Shown here: positions 18,189-26,400 of the stretch, piece by piece | How positions within the stretch are numbered: position 1 is the stretch's first letter | Layout of the letters: each line of letters begins with the position of its first letter | Source of the DNA: CAZUSO01 sp964622775 | GTDB lineage: Bacteria; Bacteroidota; Bacteroidia; Chitinophagales; Chitinophagaceae | Assembly: GCA_964622775.1 (NCBI GenBank) | Contig: CAZUSO010000009.1 | Location: 1 to 63,229 of the forward strand | DNA: 63,229 nucleotides | Reading direction: 5' to 3' | Translations under genes and position numbers: made by a program | Notes under the pieces: generated by a model | Seen by the model: only the letters and a program-made list of their open reading frames with translations | Told to the model about the DNA's origin: nothing | Database searches by the model: none

Positions 18189-18778
18189 TGTTTTCTTTTT
18201 TTATAAGAGATGATTAATGCAAAGAGTAGTAATACGCCCACAACGATAAACAGGATACCACCGATATCAGGAATGGAGTATGCGCCAAAATTGAGCAGTT
18301 GCCTGAATCCGATCAGCGGCGGCTGATAGCTCATTCCCGGAACCTGGATGGCTGCATTCGGATTCAGGTTATGACCATAAGCATATTCCCAGCGGTAAAA
18401 ATCAATCATGGCAATAACCCCGAAAGCCGCGAAAGCGGTAAAGAGTCCGAGCAGCCAGCCCCGGTGTTTCATAAAGGTTACCAGCAGGCAGAAAAATGCA
18501 AAAAAGCCGATGATATAAGGTAGAACGGTAAACTCCATAAAATCTTTGGTATAAAGTTCCTTCATCCCGATATAATGGTTGAGGCCGTTAATGATATCCA
18601 CATCGCCGGCTAATTTGTGTGGATACATTTTCAGCACCAGTCCTTCGGGATATTGCGGGGCGTCTAATTGTATCTGCCACAGCGGCACAAGCAGTACGAT
18701 GATCAGCAGCAGACAGCAGATAAAAACAAGGGCTTTTGAAAGGATGGGTAGTTGAGCTGGTTTGGTTGAGTCGTGCAT
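18185..18778 (-). CDS. Membrane protein of the nos operon, in the NosB position of clade II clusters
   Basis: The protein has four hydrophobic helices (about residues 12-34, 79-100, 105-127 and 165-190). A conserved-looking periplasmic loop reads DAPQYPEGLVLKMYPHKLAGDVDIINGLNHYIGMK, with a second one HNLNPNAAIQVPGMSYQPPLIG. Family knowledge: clade II nos clusters carry an integral membrane protein, NosB, right after nosZ; this gene has that position and topology, but I cannot prove homology. No cysteine pair or heme motif is seen in the loops. The ATG at 18778 is preferred; the longer frame would reach into the hairpin at 18808-18840. Confidence 0.7.
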   Translation of the reverse strand: MHDSTKPAQLPILSKALVFICCLLLIIVLLVPLWQIQLDAPQYPEGLVLKMYPHKLAGDVDIINGLNHYIGMKELYTKDFMEFTVLPYIIGFFAFFCLLVTFMKHRGWLLGLFTAFAAFGVIAMIDFYRWEYAYGHNLNPNAAIQVPGMSYQPPLIGFRQLLNFGAYSIPDIGGILFIVVGVLLLFALIISYKKRKQ

Positions 18779-18807
18779 AATTGTGTAGATTTTTTGAAAA
18801 GCCTGTA

Positions 18808-18840
18808 AATTGCAAACAGGCCTGAGGCCTGTTTGCAATT
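18808..18840 (-). terminator. Strong hairpin between nosZ and the downstream nos genes
   Basis: Perfect 15-base arms (AATTGCAAACAGGCC and its complement) enclose only TGA, 6 bases after the nosZ stop codon. No long T-run follows. It probably works as an intra-operon attenuator or 3'-end stabiliser that keeps nosZ mRNA more abundant than the maturation genes. Confidence 0.75.
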
Positions 18841-18846
18841 GGAATT

Positions 18847-20847
18847 TTAAGGTGTCCGAGAGCCTCCTGCTGCGGCTTCCGGGTCAGAATTTTTACCCAG
18901 GCTGAATGATATCGGCACATTGGAATTTCGGGGGGAAACCCTGATGTAGCCCGACATTTCCTGATGCAGCGCGCTACAGAAATCTGTACAGTAGAATGGA
19001 TAAATACCAGCTTTGGGTGCGATCCATTTGAAAGTGGAAGTTTCTCCGGGCATGACCAGTAGTTCCGCATTGATTGCCCCTTTGATGGCAAACCCGTGAG
19101 GAACATCCCAGTCCTGCTCCAGGTTGGTTACGTGGAAATAAACTTCATCGCCTTCTTTTATGCCTTCAATATTATCCGGGTTGAAGTGCGAGCGGATCAT
19201 GGTAGCATATACATGTACCTTGTTACCTTCGCGCACTACCTTCGATTCTTTTTCACCTTTGGTCGCATACGGATGCTTGTTCTCATCTAATTTAAACATC
19301 TTGACACTCTTGTCCTTGATCAGATCGGCCGGAAGCGATTGCGCATAGTGCGGTTCGCCGATGCTGGGATAATCCGCCAGCAATTTCATCTTTTCACCAC
19401 TGATATCAATAAGCTGTGCACTTTGTGAAAGTTCCGGACCCGTAGGCAGATAACGATCCTTCGTGATTTTATTATAGGCGATCAGGTATTTACCGTACGG
19501 TTTTTTCGTATCACCGCCCGGTATGGAAAGGTGTCCCGGAGAATAATAGGTTGGTATCCGGTCAATGATCTTCAGGTTTTTCACATTCCATTTTACAATT
19601 TCAGAAGAGATGAAGAAAGTCGTGTAAGCATTTCCCTTTTCATCAAATTCCGTATGCAAAGGCCCCAGGCCGGGCTTAGCCACTTCTCCATGCAGCGCGG
19701 CTTCGTATTTAATCACCGGGATGCCTTCATAATCGCCGTCAAAGGTTTTATCCGCAATGGCTTTCTGAATTTTGCTGAAAGAGAAAACCGGAATGAGCGC
19801 GGCTAATTTTCCGCTGCCCACAATATATTCGCCGGTTGGATCCACATCACAGCCGTGCGGAGATTTCGGGCAGGGAATCATATAGACGATATCAGGAAAA
19901 TCTTTGATGTCCAGCACGGTTACTTCATTGTTCATCGTGGAGCTTGCCGTATGCGTATGCTCGTCGTAAATATTGTGTGCATATTTTGCCGGGCGTTTCG
20001 TGCCTTTTCCGGCTTTGAAATATTCTTCCGCTTTTTTCCAGTTTACGGCAAGGATATAATCTTTATCCCGCTTGGAGGCGTTTACTTCCAGCAGGGTATG
20101 CGCCTGTTCGGAATTGTAGCAGCTAAAGAAGAACCATCCGCTGCTGGGGCCTTTCCCGGTATGGCTCAGGTCGAAGTTCATCCCCGGGAGCAACAATTGA
20201 AAAGCTACGTTCATTTCACCCGTTTCCTGAGCAACGCTTACAAAGCTGATCGTGCCTTTGAAATTCTTTTTATAAGACTCGATAGGTACGTCGCCCTGCT
20301 CATAATCCAGCGGAACGCTGAAGCGTGTGCCGGTTACCAGGTATTCGGAATTTTCCGTAATGAAAGGAGAGGAGTGGTTTCCGGCGGTATTGGGAATCTC
20401 AAGAATCTCAGCGGTACGGAAAGTTGTAAGGTCTATACGCGCCACGCGGGGCGTATTGTTGGCATTGGCAAACAGCCATCGTCCGTCAATGAGGCCATCG
20501 GTTTGGGACAGCGCCAGGTGGTGCTGATCATCCCAGGGCACTTCGCCGTGTGAGGTATTCAGCATGGGCTTGGTTTCTTCACTATAACCCCAGCCTTTTT
20601 CAGGGTCAACGGAAAAAACGGGAATTACGCGGAGCAACCGGCCGGAAGGGATGCCATAAACGGAAACCTGTCCGCTGAATCCTCCCGATACAAAATTGTA
20701 AAACTCATCGTATTTCCCCGGTGGGACATACACTTTTGCAGCAGCATCGCTACCTGTAGCATCACCTGCATTTTTGGGCTTGCAGCCGGTTGCGCCTATC
20801 AGCAGGACTGATGCAAGGGCAAGGGCCGGAATGATTACTTTTTTCAT
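18847..20847 (-). CDS. nosZ: Nitrous oxide reductase NosZ, clade II (Sec/lipoprotein type)
   Basis: NosZ reduces N2O to N2 in the periplasm with a CuA electron-entry site and a CuZ cluster. The N-terminus is a Sec-type signal with a lipoprotein-like Cys (LLIGATGC) and lacks the twin-arginine motif of clade I. The seven-bladed propeller shows DDQHHLALSQTDG, AHNIYDEHTHTASS and CPKSPHGCDVDPTGEYIVGSGK, supplying CuZ His ligands. The C-terminal cupredoxin domain has the CuA loop FYCTDFCSALHQEMSGYI with both Cys, His and Met ligands. At 666 residues it is full length. It is preceded by a ~100 nt leader that recurs at 54920-55019. Confidence 0.97.
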   Translation of the reverse strand: MKKVIIPALALASVLLIGATGCKPKNAGDATGSDAAAKVYVPPGKYDEFYNFVSGGFSGQVSVYGIPSGRLLRVIPVFSVDPEKGWGYSEETKPMLNTSHGEVPWDDQHHLALSQTDGLIDGRWLFANANNTPRVARIDLTTFRTAEILEIPNTAGNHSSPFITENSEYLVTGTRFSVPLDYEQGDVPIESYKKNFKGTISFVSVAQETGEMNVAFQLLLPGMNFDLSHTGKGPSSGWFFFSCYNSEQAHTLLEVNASKRDKDYILAVNWKKAEEYFKAGKGTKRPAKYAHNIYDEHTHTASSTMNNEVTVLDIKDFPDIVYMIPCPKSPHGCDVDPTGEYIVGSGKLAALIPVFSFSKIQKAIADKTFDGDYEGIPVIKYEAALHGEVAKPGLGPLHTEFDEKGNAYTTFFISSEIVKWNVKNLKIIDRIPTYYSPGHLSIPGGDTKKPYGKYLIAYNKITKDRYLPTGPELSQSAQLIDISGEKMKLLADYPSIGEPHYAQSLPADLIKDKSVKMFKLDENKHPYATKGEKESKVVREGNKVHVYATMIRSHFNPDNIEGIKEGDEVYFHVTNLEQDWDVPHGFAIKGAINAELLVMPGETSTFKWIAPKAGIYPFYCTDFCSALHQEMSGYIRVSPRNSNVPISFSLGKNSDPEAAAGGSRTP

Positions 20848-20975
20848 TTGAAAATATTTATTTGTTTTATCGGTAGGATGGAGCGCACAGAAAGCAAATT
20901 GTTTTTCCCGCTTCCTGCGATTTCTGCCATCATGTTTGGTTCATCTGAAAATATTGATTTGTTTTTATGAACCAG
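20848..20975 (-). promoter_or_regulatory. nosZ 5' leader with micro-ORF; recurs upstream of the gene at 54041-54919
   Basis: On the minus strand the leader begins with a four-codon ORF at 20944-20930 (M-N-Q-T-stop), continues for 82 bases, and ends in AATATTTTCAAATG at the nosZ start. The same arrangement occurs at 55019-54919. Just upstream (20945-20979) lies a second copy of the start-proximal part (AAAACAAATCAATATTTTC before ATGAACC), so the element is partly duplicated. The arms TGGTTCAT (20937-20944) and ATGAACCA (20967-20974) can pair. No clear TAnnTTTG element was found in it. Confidence 0.65.
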
Positions 20976-21172
20976 ACGGAGCAAATATGACAGCATCTTG
21001 TTTTTCTGCTTTCGGATGATTGCCTGTGCTCCTGTCCGTTTTAAACAAAATCACCTGATAAATAATCGTAGCAATGACTGTTCCTGTTCCCTGGTATGCA
21101 ATTCCCGTTTAATAATGCGCTGTTCAGTTGATTTTATCCAGATGTGCTTCAATGGAATAGCAATAACCACAC
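20976..21172. other. Intergenic region between nosZ leader and cytochrome c gene
   Basis: No gene or terminator is evident. The nosZ promoter is expected here or within the leader. Confidence 0.35.
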
Positions 21173-21643
21173 TTATTTAACACCATCATTCTGCCGCATA
21201 AATTCTAAAATGGAACGCGCCTCTTCATCGCTCAGGTTTTGATTCGGCATACGCACCAGGCAGATTTCCAGCATGGCCTGAACCTTGGGATCCTTATCAA
21301 TCATCGCATCGGTATTGGTCATAAAGTTCATTATCCATTCCGGTCTGTGACGCTCGGTAACGCCGGACCAACCCGGACCAACAAGCTTCTCATCCGTCAG
21401 TTTGTGACAAGACAGGCACTTCATCTCTGCGGCGCTTTTCCCCGCATCTGCCATAGCCTGATTTAATCCGCTGCCCAGATCCACATGATCGAATTTCCCT
21501 TCACCCCGGTTAGGATCGTAATCAGATACGGATGCGGCAGCATTTCCGGCACCATCGGCCGAATCAGATGCAGACTGCCCGGCATTGCCGCCACAGGCAG
21601 CAAAAACGGTGGCTACTACGCCGATAATCATCATTTTTTTCAT
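21173..21643 (-). CDS. Class I c-type cytochrome lipoprotein, likely electron donor of the nos system
   Basis: A lipoprotein signal (VVATVFAACGG) is followed by a low-complexity Ala/Ser/Gly/Asp linker. A single heme domain follows with CLSCHK and, near the C-terminus, MPNQNLSDEEARSILEFM, where the Met is the likely sixth ligand. The segment WSGVTERHRPEWIMNFMTNTDAMIDKDP is seen in Bacteroidota nos-linked cytochromes. The ATG at 21643 is chosen because the promoter element at 21674-21681 lies inside the longer TTG-started frame. It is the first gene of the minus-strand nos region, 325 bases upstream of nosZ. Confidence 0.85.
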   Translation of the reverse strand: MKKMMIIGVVATVFAACGGNAGQSASDSADGAGNAAASVSDYDPNRGEGKFDHVDLGSGLNQAMADAGKSAAEMKCLSCHKLTDEKLVGPGWSGVTERHRPEWIMNFMTNTDAMIDKDPKVQAMLEICLVRMPNQNLSDEEARSILEFMRQNDGVK

Positions 21644-21673
21644 AAGGCTTCTTTTTAACTCGTAATTGAATAG

Positions 21674-21681
21674 CAAAATTA
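21674..21681 (-). promoter_or_regulatory. Bacteroidota -7 element for the cytochrome c gene
   Basis: TAATTTTG on the minus strand fits TAnnTTTG, 31 bases before the ATG at 21643. Confidence 0.65.
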
Positions 21682-21734
21682 TCAGACCAATGTAAAAAAA
21701 ATTATGACAATAATCACCTATATCATTAAATTTT

Positions 21735-21750
21735 TATGATTTGCATCATA
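21735..21750. promoter_or_regulatory. CRP/FNR-type palindrome upstream of the nos region
   Basis: TATGAT-TTGC-ATCATA is a perfect 6+4+6 palindrome resembling CRP/FNR/DNR-family sites (TTGAT-N4-ATCAA with altered outer bases). Its centre is about 75 bases upstream of the start site predicted from the TAATTTTG element, a class I activator distance. The regulator is not in the window. Confidence 0.55.
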
Positions 21751-21789
21751 CGCGAAAATGGGTCACGTTTTTGGAGTATTCCCCTCGGG

Positions 21790-22205
21790 GTCATCAAAAC
21801 ATCGTCATTCCGGCACTAAGGAAATTCTCTCTTGCGAAGTAAAATTTCCGATCGCGCATGGAATAATGTCCCCGGACGGCGCATGAATCCTTTCGTGCGC
21901 CCAATGTGCCACAGCTTACATAGCCATCTCGCAACCCGTCCGGGAGATTGCTCCACTCCGTTAAAATTATGTAGCGCAGCGGAACGATTTTGATTTCGGT
22001 CGTGACACCACTTTTTTTGTTGTCATTCTTCCCGGATTTCGTCATACAACCAAAGAAACTGCAAAGCAATTTGATAAGAATTGCCACGTGGAGCAATATC
22101 CGATTGTATTCGCAATGGCATCGTATTTCATATCGCCCCCTTCTTTTCCAGAAAAAACAATACCTCCCCTCCCGAAAAAACAATCCGGCGCGGGAGGATA
22201 CCTAA
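21790..22205. repeat. Intergenic repeat-like region without credible gene
   Basis: GC-rich stretch with hairpin-forming segments, for example CCCGGACGG near 21870 against CCGTCCGGG near 21940, and the GTCATTC words seen in other repeats of the window. The minus-strand open frame of 129 codons over it has no ribosome site and a cysteine- and arginine-rich unnatural translation, so I do not call it a gene. Confidence 0.45.
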
Positions 22206-22218
22206 TCCATGAAATAAT

Positions 22219-22226
22219 TAGTTTTG
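22219..22226 (+). promoter_or_regulatory. Bacteroidota -7 element for the heme-copper-oxidase-like gene
   Basis: TAGTTTTG fits TAnnTTTG and lies 61 bases before the ATG at 22288. Confidence 0.6.
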
Positions 22227-22287
22227 CCGAAATTCATTGAAAACAAATATTGACACCTGCATTAAAAAGTCTAATCATTCACCCTTT

Positions 22288-23529
22288 ATGAATACAAAAG
22301 GCAACGGATTTAAAGTAGCACAATGGATCACGATAGCGCTTGTCAATTTTTGTTTAGTTGCGCTGGCGGGCGTTACCCTGCGTTATAAAATCAATTTCAG
22401 ACTGCCCTTTGTCGATCAGAAATATCTGCTGGAGGCCCATTCCTATTTTGCCTTTTCCGGATGGGTCACTATAGCGCTGATGGCTTTAATGGTTCATTAT
22501 CTTCAGCAAAAAATACCTGCGCTTAATCTTAGGGTTTACCACCTGCTGCTCCTAAGCTCCTGCCTGGTTTCGTACGGTCTGTTTATCGCATTTCTGCTTC
22601 AGGGCTATGATATTTTGTCTATTGGTCTTTGTTCAACAAATATTCTGATCTCCTATGTATTCATCGTTCGTTACTGGCGCGACCTGAATAAAATAAAGCA
22701 GGAAGCGCTTGTATCAAAATGGCTGCGGGCTGCGCTGGTCATCTGGGTCATTTCGTCATTGGGTGCCATAGCGCTGGCCTATCTGATGTACAATAAAATA
22801 ATGATCCCCGATTTTTATTTCGGGGCGGTTTATTGCTTTTTGCATTTTCAGTATAACGGCTGGTTTCTGTTTGCCTGTTTTGCTTTGCTTTTCAGCCGGA
22901 TAAATATACAGGCTTATGGCTCCCTGAGGCGTGGCGCTTCGCTTTTTTATGTTATGACAATTACCGTAATTCCCACCTTCGTCCTGTCTGTATTGTGGCT
23001 TAAGCTTCCGCCCTGGTTGCGCTGGACGGGCAATATTGCCGGCATACTACAGTTATTGGTATTAATATATTTTGCCGGCCTGGTGTCGGGATTGAGAAAA
23101 GGTATGATGCGTAATTTATCGGTCGTTACCCGCCGGCTCTGGTCCTTAAGCGCAATGGCATTCCTGCTGAAAATTGTCTTACAACTGTTTTCCATCCTCC
23201 CCTTTTTCAGTCAATATGCCTTCGGTTACCGGCCTATTGTAATTGGTTATTTACACCTCTCTTTCCTGAGCATCATCAGCTTTTTTATATTAGGCTATAT
23301 GGATATTATTTTGAGAAAACACGACAGAAAATTACCTTCCGGAGGAGTATTAGTCTTTGTATTGGGTGTATTGCTTCAGGAACTGATTCTCATGTTGCAG
23401 GGATTGGAAGCGCTTGAAGTGAAGCCGCTGCGTTATGCCCCGATGCTGCTTTTTTATTGTGCCATTATAATAGCGGCAGGACTGATATGGATTACTGTGG
23501 GTTCCCGGAAAAAACAGGACAGGATGTGA
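22288..23529 (+). CDS. Polytopic membrane protein related to heme-copper oxidase subunit I
   Basis: About twelve transmembrane helices are predicted over 413 residues. Three His-containing signatures recall subunit I of cbb3/NOR-type enzymes: LLEAHSYFAFSGWVTIAL (helix 2), CFLHFQYNGWFLFACFALL and GYLHLSFLSIISFFILGYMD. The adjacent His pair for CuB and the HxH of helix 10 are not visible, so full oxidase or NO-reductase catalysis is doubtful; it may bind heme and act in NO or N2O metabolism. It is divergent from the nos-region cytochrome gene. The ATG at 22288 is preferred over the TTG at 22237, which is too close to the predicted transcription start. Confidence 0.7.
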   Translation: MNTKGNGFKVAQWITIALVNFCLVALAGVTLRYKINFRLPFVDQKYLLEAHSYFAFSGWVTIALMALMVHYLQQKIPALNLRVYHLLLLSSCLVSYGLFIAFLLQGYDILSIGLCSTNILISYVFIVRYWRDLNKIKQEALVSKWLRAALVIWVISSLGAIALAYLMYNKIMIPDFYFGAVYCFLHFQYNGWFLFACFALLFSRINIQAYGSLRRGASLFYVMTITVIPTFVLSVLWLKLPPWLRWTGNIAGILQLLVLIYFAGLVSGLRKGMMRNLSVVTRRLWSLSAMAFLLKIVLQLFSILPFFSQYAFGYRPIVIGYLHLSFLSIISFFILGYMDIILRKHDRKLPSGGVLVFVLGVLLQELILMLQGLEALEVKPLRYAPMLLFYCAIIIAAGLIWITVGSRKKQDRM

Positions 23530-23794
23530 TTAGTGTTAAGTAAAAAGTCAAAACATTAAAATACATGTCAATCATTTAATAGAATTCGCAATACAGACAA
23601 GATATACTTAATTTAATATTAGTTATGATTTTTGAGTTGACGCATACATGTGCCATAAATTTCGAATTGAAAGTTTGCTGTACTGAATATTTTCTTTAAC
23701 TTTACGATATATTTTACACTCACATTAACAATGGCTTGGTGACATAAATCATTAATACCACCCTCGCTTAACGAATCAGCACTCTAACCAAAAA

Positions 23795-24541
23795 ATGTTC
23801 AGATTATTTCAGAAAGGGAAACCGGTTATTGATAACTTTTCCTTCTTAGCAACAGATATTCACTCCCATATCATCCCTGGCATTGACGATGGCGCCCAGG
23901 ATATGGCGGCGGCGTCCGAACTCGTGAAGGCTATGCATGAACTGGGATTTTCCGGCATGATCGGCACGCCGCATATTATGGCTGAGGTTCACAGGAATAC
24001 ACCTGATACTATCCGCCCCCCCTTTCAACAGCTTCGTTCACAGTTTACAGGCAAGATTCCAATAGCCGCTGCTGCTGAATATATGTTAGATGAAAACTTT
24101 ATGCGCCTTGTCCGGGAGGATCAGTTGATGCCTCTTTTCGGCAATGTTGTTTTGATAGAACAAAGCTATATGCAGGAAAGCCGCTATTTAAAACAGGCCA
24201 TCTTTGAGATGCAGACGAAAGGCCATCAGCCGCTTCTGGCACATCCGGAACGATATAATTTCTACCCGACACAATCCAAGGTATGGGAGGAATTGAAAGA
24301 CCTCAACTGCCTGTTCCAACTGAACCTGCTGTCGCTGACTGACTATTACGGCCCGATGGTCCGGGATAAAGCGCTGTATCTTTTAAAAGCAGGACGGTAT
24401 GATTATGCCGGCACGGATACCCATCATCTCCGCCATATAAGCGGCTTAACGGCATTAAGTAAGGATAAGAGAATGATGCGCCGCCTTAGCGAATATCCTT
24501 TCAAAAACAAGGACATACGGATTGAGGAATTGGAGGATTGA
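23795..24541 (+). CDS. PHP-type tyrosine phosphatase of capsule/exopolysaccharide synthesis (CpsB/YwqE-like)
   Basis: This family dephosphorylates the tyrosine-rich tail of Wzc-type kinases and so controls polysaccharide chain length. The metal-binding PHP motifs are visible: DIHSHIIPGIDDGAQD, GTPHIMAEVH, AAAEYMLDE, LLAHPERYNFY and AGTDTHHLRH. The 248-residue length is typical. It stands alone on the plus strand about 7 kb from the glycan locus, with decayed sequence between, suggesting the locus once reached here. The partner kinase is not in the window. Confidence 0.92.
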   Translation: MFRLFQKGKPVIDNFSFLATDIHSHIIPGIDDGAQDMAAASELVKAMHELGFSGMIGTPHIMAEVHRNTPDTIRPPFQQLRSQFTGKIPIAAAAEYMLDENFMRLVREDQLMPLFGNVVLIEQSYMQESRYLKQAIFEMQTKGHQPLLAHPERYNFYPTQSKVWEELKDLNCLFQLNLLSLTDYYGPMVRDKALYLLKAGRYDYAGTDTHHLRHISGLTALSKDKRMMRRLSEYPFKNKDIRIEELED

Positions 24542-25148
24542 ACTGTTGAAGTTTGCGCCCTGCATCAGGTGTTGATCTTCGGGATGCAACCGTTGATCTT
24601 CGAGATGTTAGCGAAGCGTATCCCGAAGTGTTGATACAACAGGATTTGCAATCCCTTCCACCATTGTTAGCATCTTCATCAGCACTAACAAACAAAACGG
24701 GGGAATTTTCATGTCATTAACGATTTGATGAAAGGTGTGCCACCTTTAAAGCCTCCTCCCGACTCCTCCGAAGGAGGGGAGACGGCTTCCGTTTAGGGTC
24801 ATGGCTACTTTCATGGTACTCATATTCATGCGCCGGCAAAATCCATCTTTGTGACGTGGTGGAAAAGAGAATGAAATAATCGGGACAAAAGTGGAGCCGG
24901 CAAGGAACCCAAAACATGTGGTGCTTAAGGGTAACCAAAAAGAATGGGCAATGGAGTAAGGTTGTAGAATTGACTAAACGAGATTTTAAAAGGTCTGCCT
25001 AATAAAACGACAATTTGAAATGCACCCGATTTTTTACGTTCAGACGTATTTCAATATGATATTGTATGTTTACCGGAACAAAAAAACAGACCTTTAGAGC
25101 AATAGGAAATAATCTATTTGAAATGCTGCACCTATGTTGTATCTCAAT
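24542..25148. other. Non-coding, decayed region
   Basis: About 600 bases without a credible gene. Two near-copies of TTGATCTTCG(G/A)GATG occur within 20 bases at 24573-24610, and a hairpin-prone CTCCTCCCGACTCCTCCGAAGGAGGGGA segment is near 24755. The stretch looks like debris of an old insertion or deletion. Confidence 0.4.
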
Positions 25149-25181
25149 AAAAAAACCCTTGCAAACATAAGCGTAGCAAGG
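25149..25181 (-). terminator. Intrinsic terminator of tRNA-Arg
   Basis: On the minus strand CCTTGC (25181-25176) pairs with GCAAGG (25162-25157), and a G plus T-run follows. Confidence 0.8.
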
Positions 25182-25199
25182 ATTTTATATTTCACTTTG

Positions 25200-25271
25200 T
25201 AGCTCCGCACGGAATCGAACCGCGACCAAGAGTACCGGAAACTCTCGTTCTATCCATTAAACTACGGAGCC
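25200..25271 (-). tRNA. tRNA-Arg (anticodon CCG)
   Basis: The minus strand folds into a tRNA with acceptor GGCTCCG/CGGAGCT (one G-U pair), D arm AGTTTAATGGATAGAAC, anticodon stem AGAGT/ACTCT with loop TTCCGGT (anticodon CCG) and T arm with GGTTCGATTCC. No CCA is encoded. It has its own -7 element and terminator. Confidence 0.95.
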
Positions 25272-25289
25272 GGGTTAAATTCCGGGCAG

Positions 25290-25297
25290 CAAAGGTA
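25290..25297 (-). promoter_or_regulatory. Bacteroidota -7 element for tRNA-Arg
   Basis: TACCTTTG on the minus strand, identical to the element in front of tRNA-Val, lies 19 bases before the tRNA. Confidence 0.7.
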
Positions 25298-25435
25298 AGA
25301 TTTTGATTCCTAAAAAACTACTCAAAATGCCGAAGGATGCATTTCAATTTTTCGCATTTTTATTTATTTAAAATGAATTAACTCCGGATGGAATTTTATA
25401 AGTCATGACAAAGCAGGAATACCTTGAAGCAGCGG

Positions 25436-25990
25436 ATTATGAATTATGGATGTGATTGTTGTTCTGTTCGTGTTTAGATTCCTATGGAATGACGGCATGG
25501 TTTCTGGGGTCATTCCGGGACCTTCTCCGGTGTCTCCTGTCCGGGGTTTCTCCAGAAATGCCGGACAGGCGGCATTTGCCGTCACGACTATTATACGGTC
25601 ATGCTGTAAGCATCTTTTTAAATTATGGATTATGGATGTGATTGTTGTACTGTTCGTGTTTAGATTCCTACGGAATGACGGCAGGTTTCTGGAGTCATTC
25701 CGGGACCTTTTCCGGTGTCTCCTGTCCGGGGTTTATCCAGAAATGACGGACAGGAGCATTTGCCGTCACATCTACTATGCGGTCATGCTGTAAGCATCTT
25801 TTTTAATTATGAATTATGGATGTAATTGTTGTACTGTTCGTGTTTAGATTCCTATGGAATGACGGCATGGTTTCTGGGGTCATTCCGGGACCTTCTCCGG
25901 GGTCTCCTGTCCGGAGTTTCTCCAGAAATGCCGGACAGGAGCATTTGCCGTCACGCCTGTTATGATGTCATGGTGTAAGCACCTCATCAC
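25436..25990. repeat. Array of three ~185 bp direct repeats
   Basis: Three units start with ATTATGGATGT(G/A)ATTGTTGT at about 25445, 25631 and 25815 (spacing 186 and 184). Each contains TTCGTGTTTAGATTCCTA(C/T)GG, AATGACGG, TTTCTGG(G/A)GTCATTCCGGGACC, TCTCCTGTCCGG, a GCCGGACAG or GACGGACAG segment, CATTTGCCGTCAC and a closing GTCATG(C/G)TGTAAGCA. Units are ~85-95% alike and carry internal inverted repeats. The same unit recurs at 27765-28345. Open frames over them are artefacts of the repetition. Confidence 0.85.
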
Positions 25991-26111
25991 AGCAATTACA
26001 GGCTCCTGCAGAATAACAGCGCTTGAGCATCAGGATTTCAAATCCTGTTTTATCAGTAGTTCATGATGCGCTGCGCTAACAGCGGGAATGGCGGGTGAAG
26101 TGTGTCGTATC

Positions 26112-26339
26112 AAGTGCAGTGCTAAAAAGCCGCTACTACGCCAAGCCCGGAACCGTTAGCGGCAACCCTGACAAACCACCGTACAGACAACAATCTAACC
26201 AACTTTCCGACCCGACAGCCGACTCTTCTGTATTTTTATTTTTTCCCACCGCAGGAAAAAATTGAAGCTTTAGCCAGCGCTATTGGCACATTTGGTTTTG
26301 CCCGACACGCAAGCCAACGCTTCACAAAACCAAAAGAGC
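26112..26339. repeat. attC-like boundary: shared 16-mer plus palindromic module upstream of the DUF1016 gene
   Basis: AAGTGCAGTGCTAAAA at 26112-26127 recurs exactly at 30662-30677. At 26286-26339 a palindromic module has arms TTTGGTTTTG and CAAAACCAAA followed by AGAG. Two modules of the same layout but different stem sequence lie behind the next gene. This resembles the boundary of mobile gene cassettes. Confidence 0.45.
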
Positions 26340-26377
26340 TGATTCAGCCCACTAAGTAAAATAGGTAACATTATTTC

Positions 26378-26385
26378 TATCTTTG
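26378..26385 (+). promoter_or_regulatory. Bacteroidota -7 element for the YhcG-type nuclease gene
   Basis: TATCTTTG fits TAnnTTTG and ends 15 bases before the ATG at 26401, so the cassette-like gene carries its own promoter. Confidence 0.6.
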
Positions 26386-26400
26386 TAATCAGAAAAAAAT

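Noticed and set aside
19855..20553. Plus-strand open frame of 232 codons
   Set aside because: Antisense to nosZ, which is unmistakable; no start signal.
21794..22183. Minus-strand open frame of 129 codons
   Set aside because: The translation is Cys/Arg-rich without any domain, no ribosome site precedes it, and it covers hairpin-type repeat sequence.
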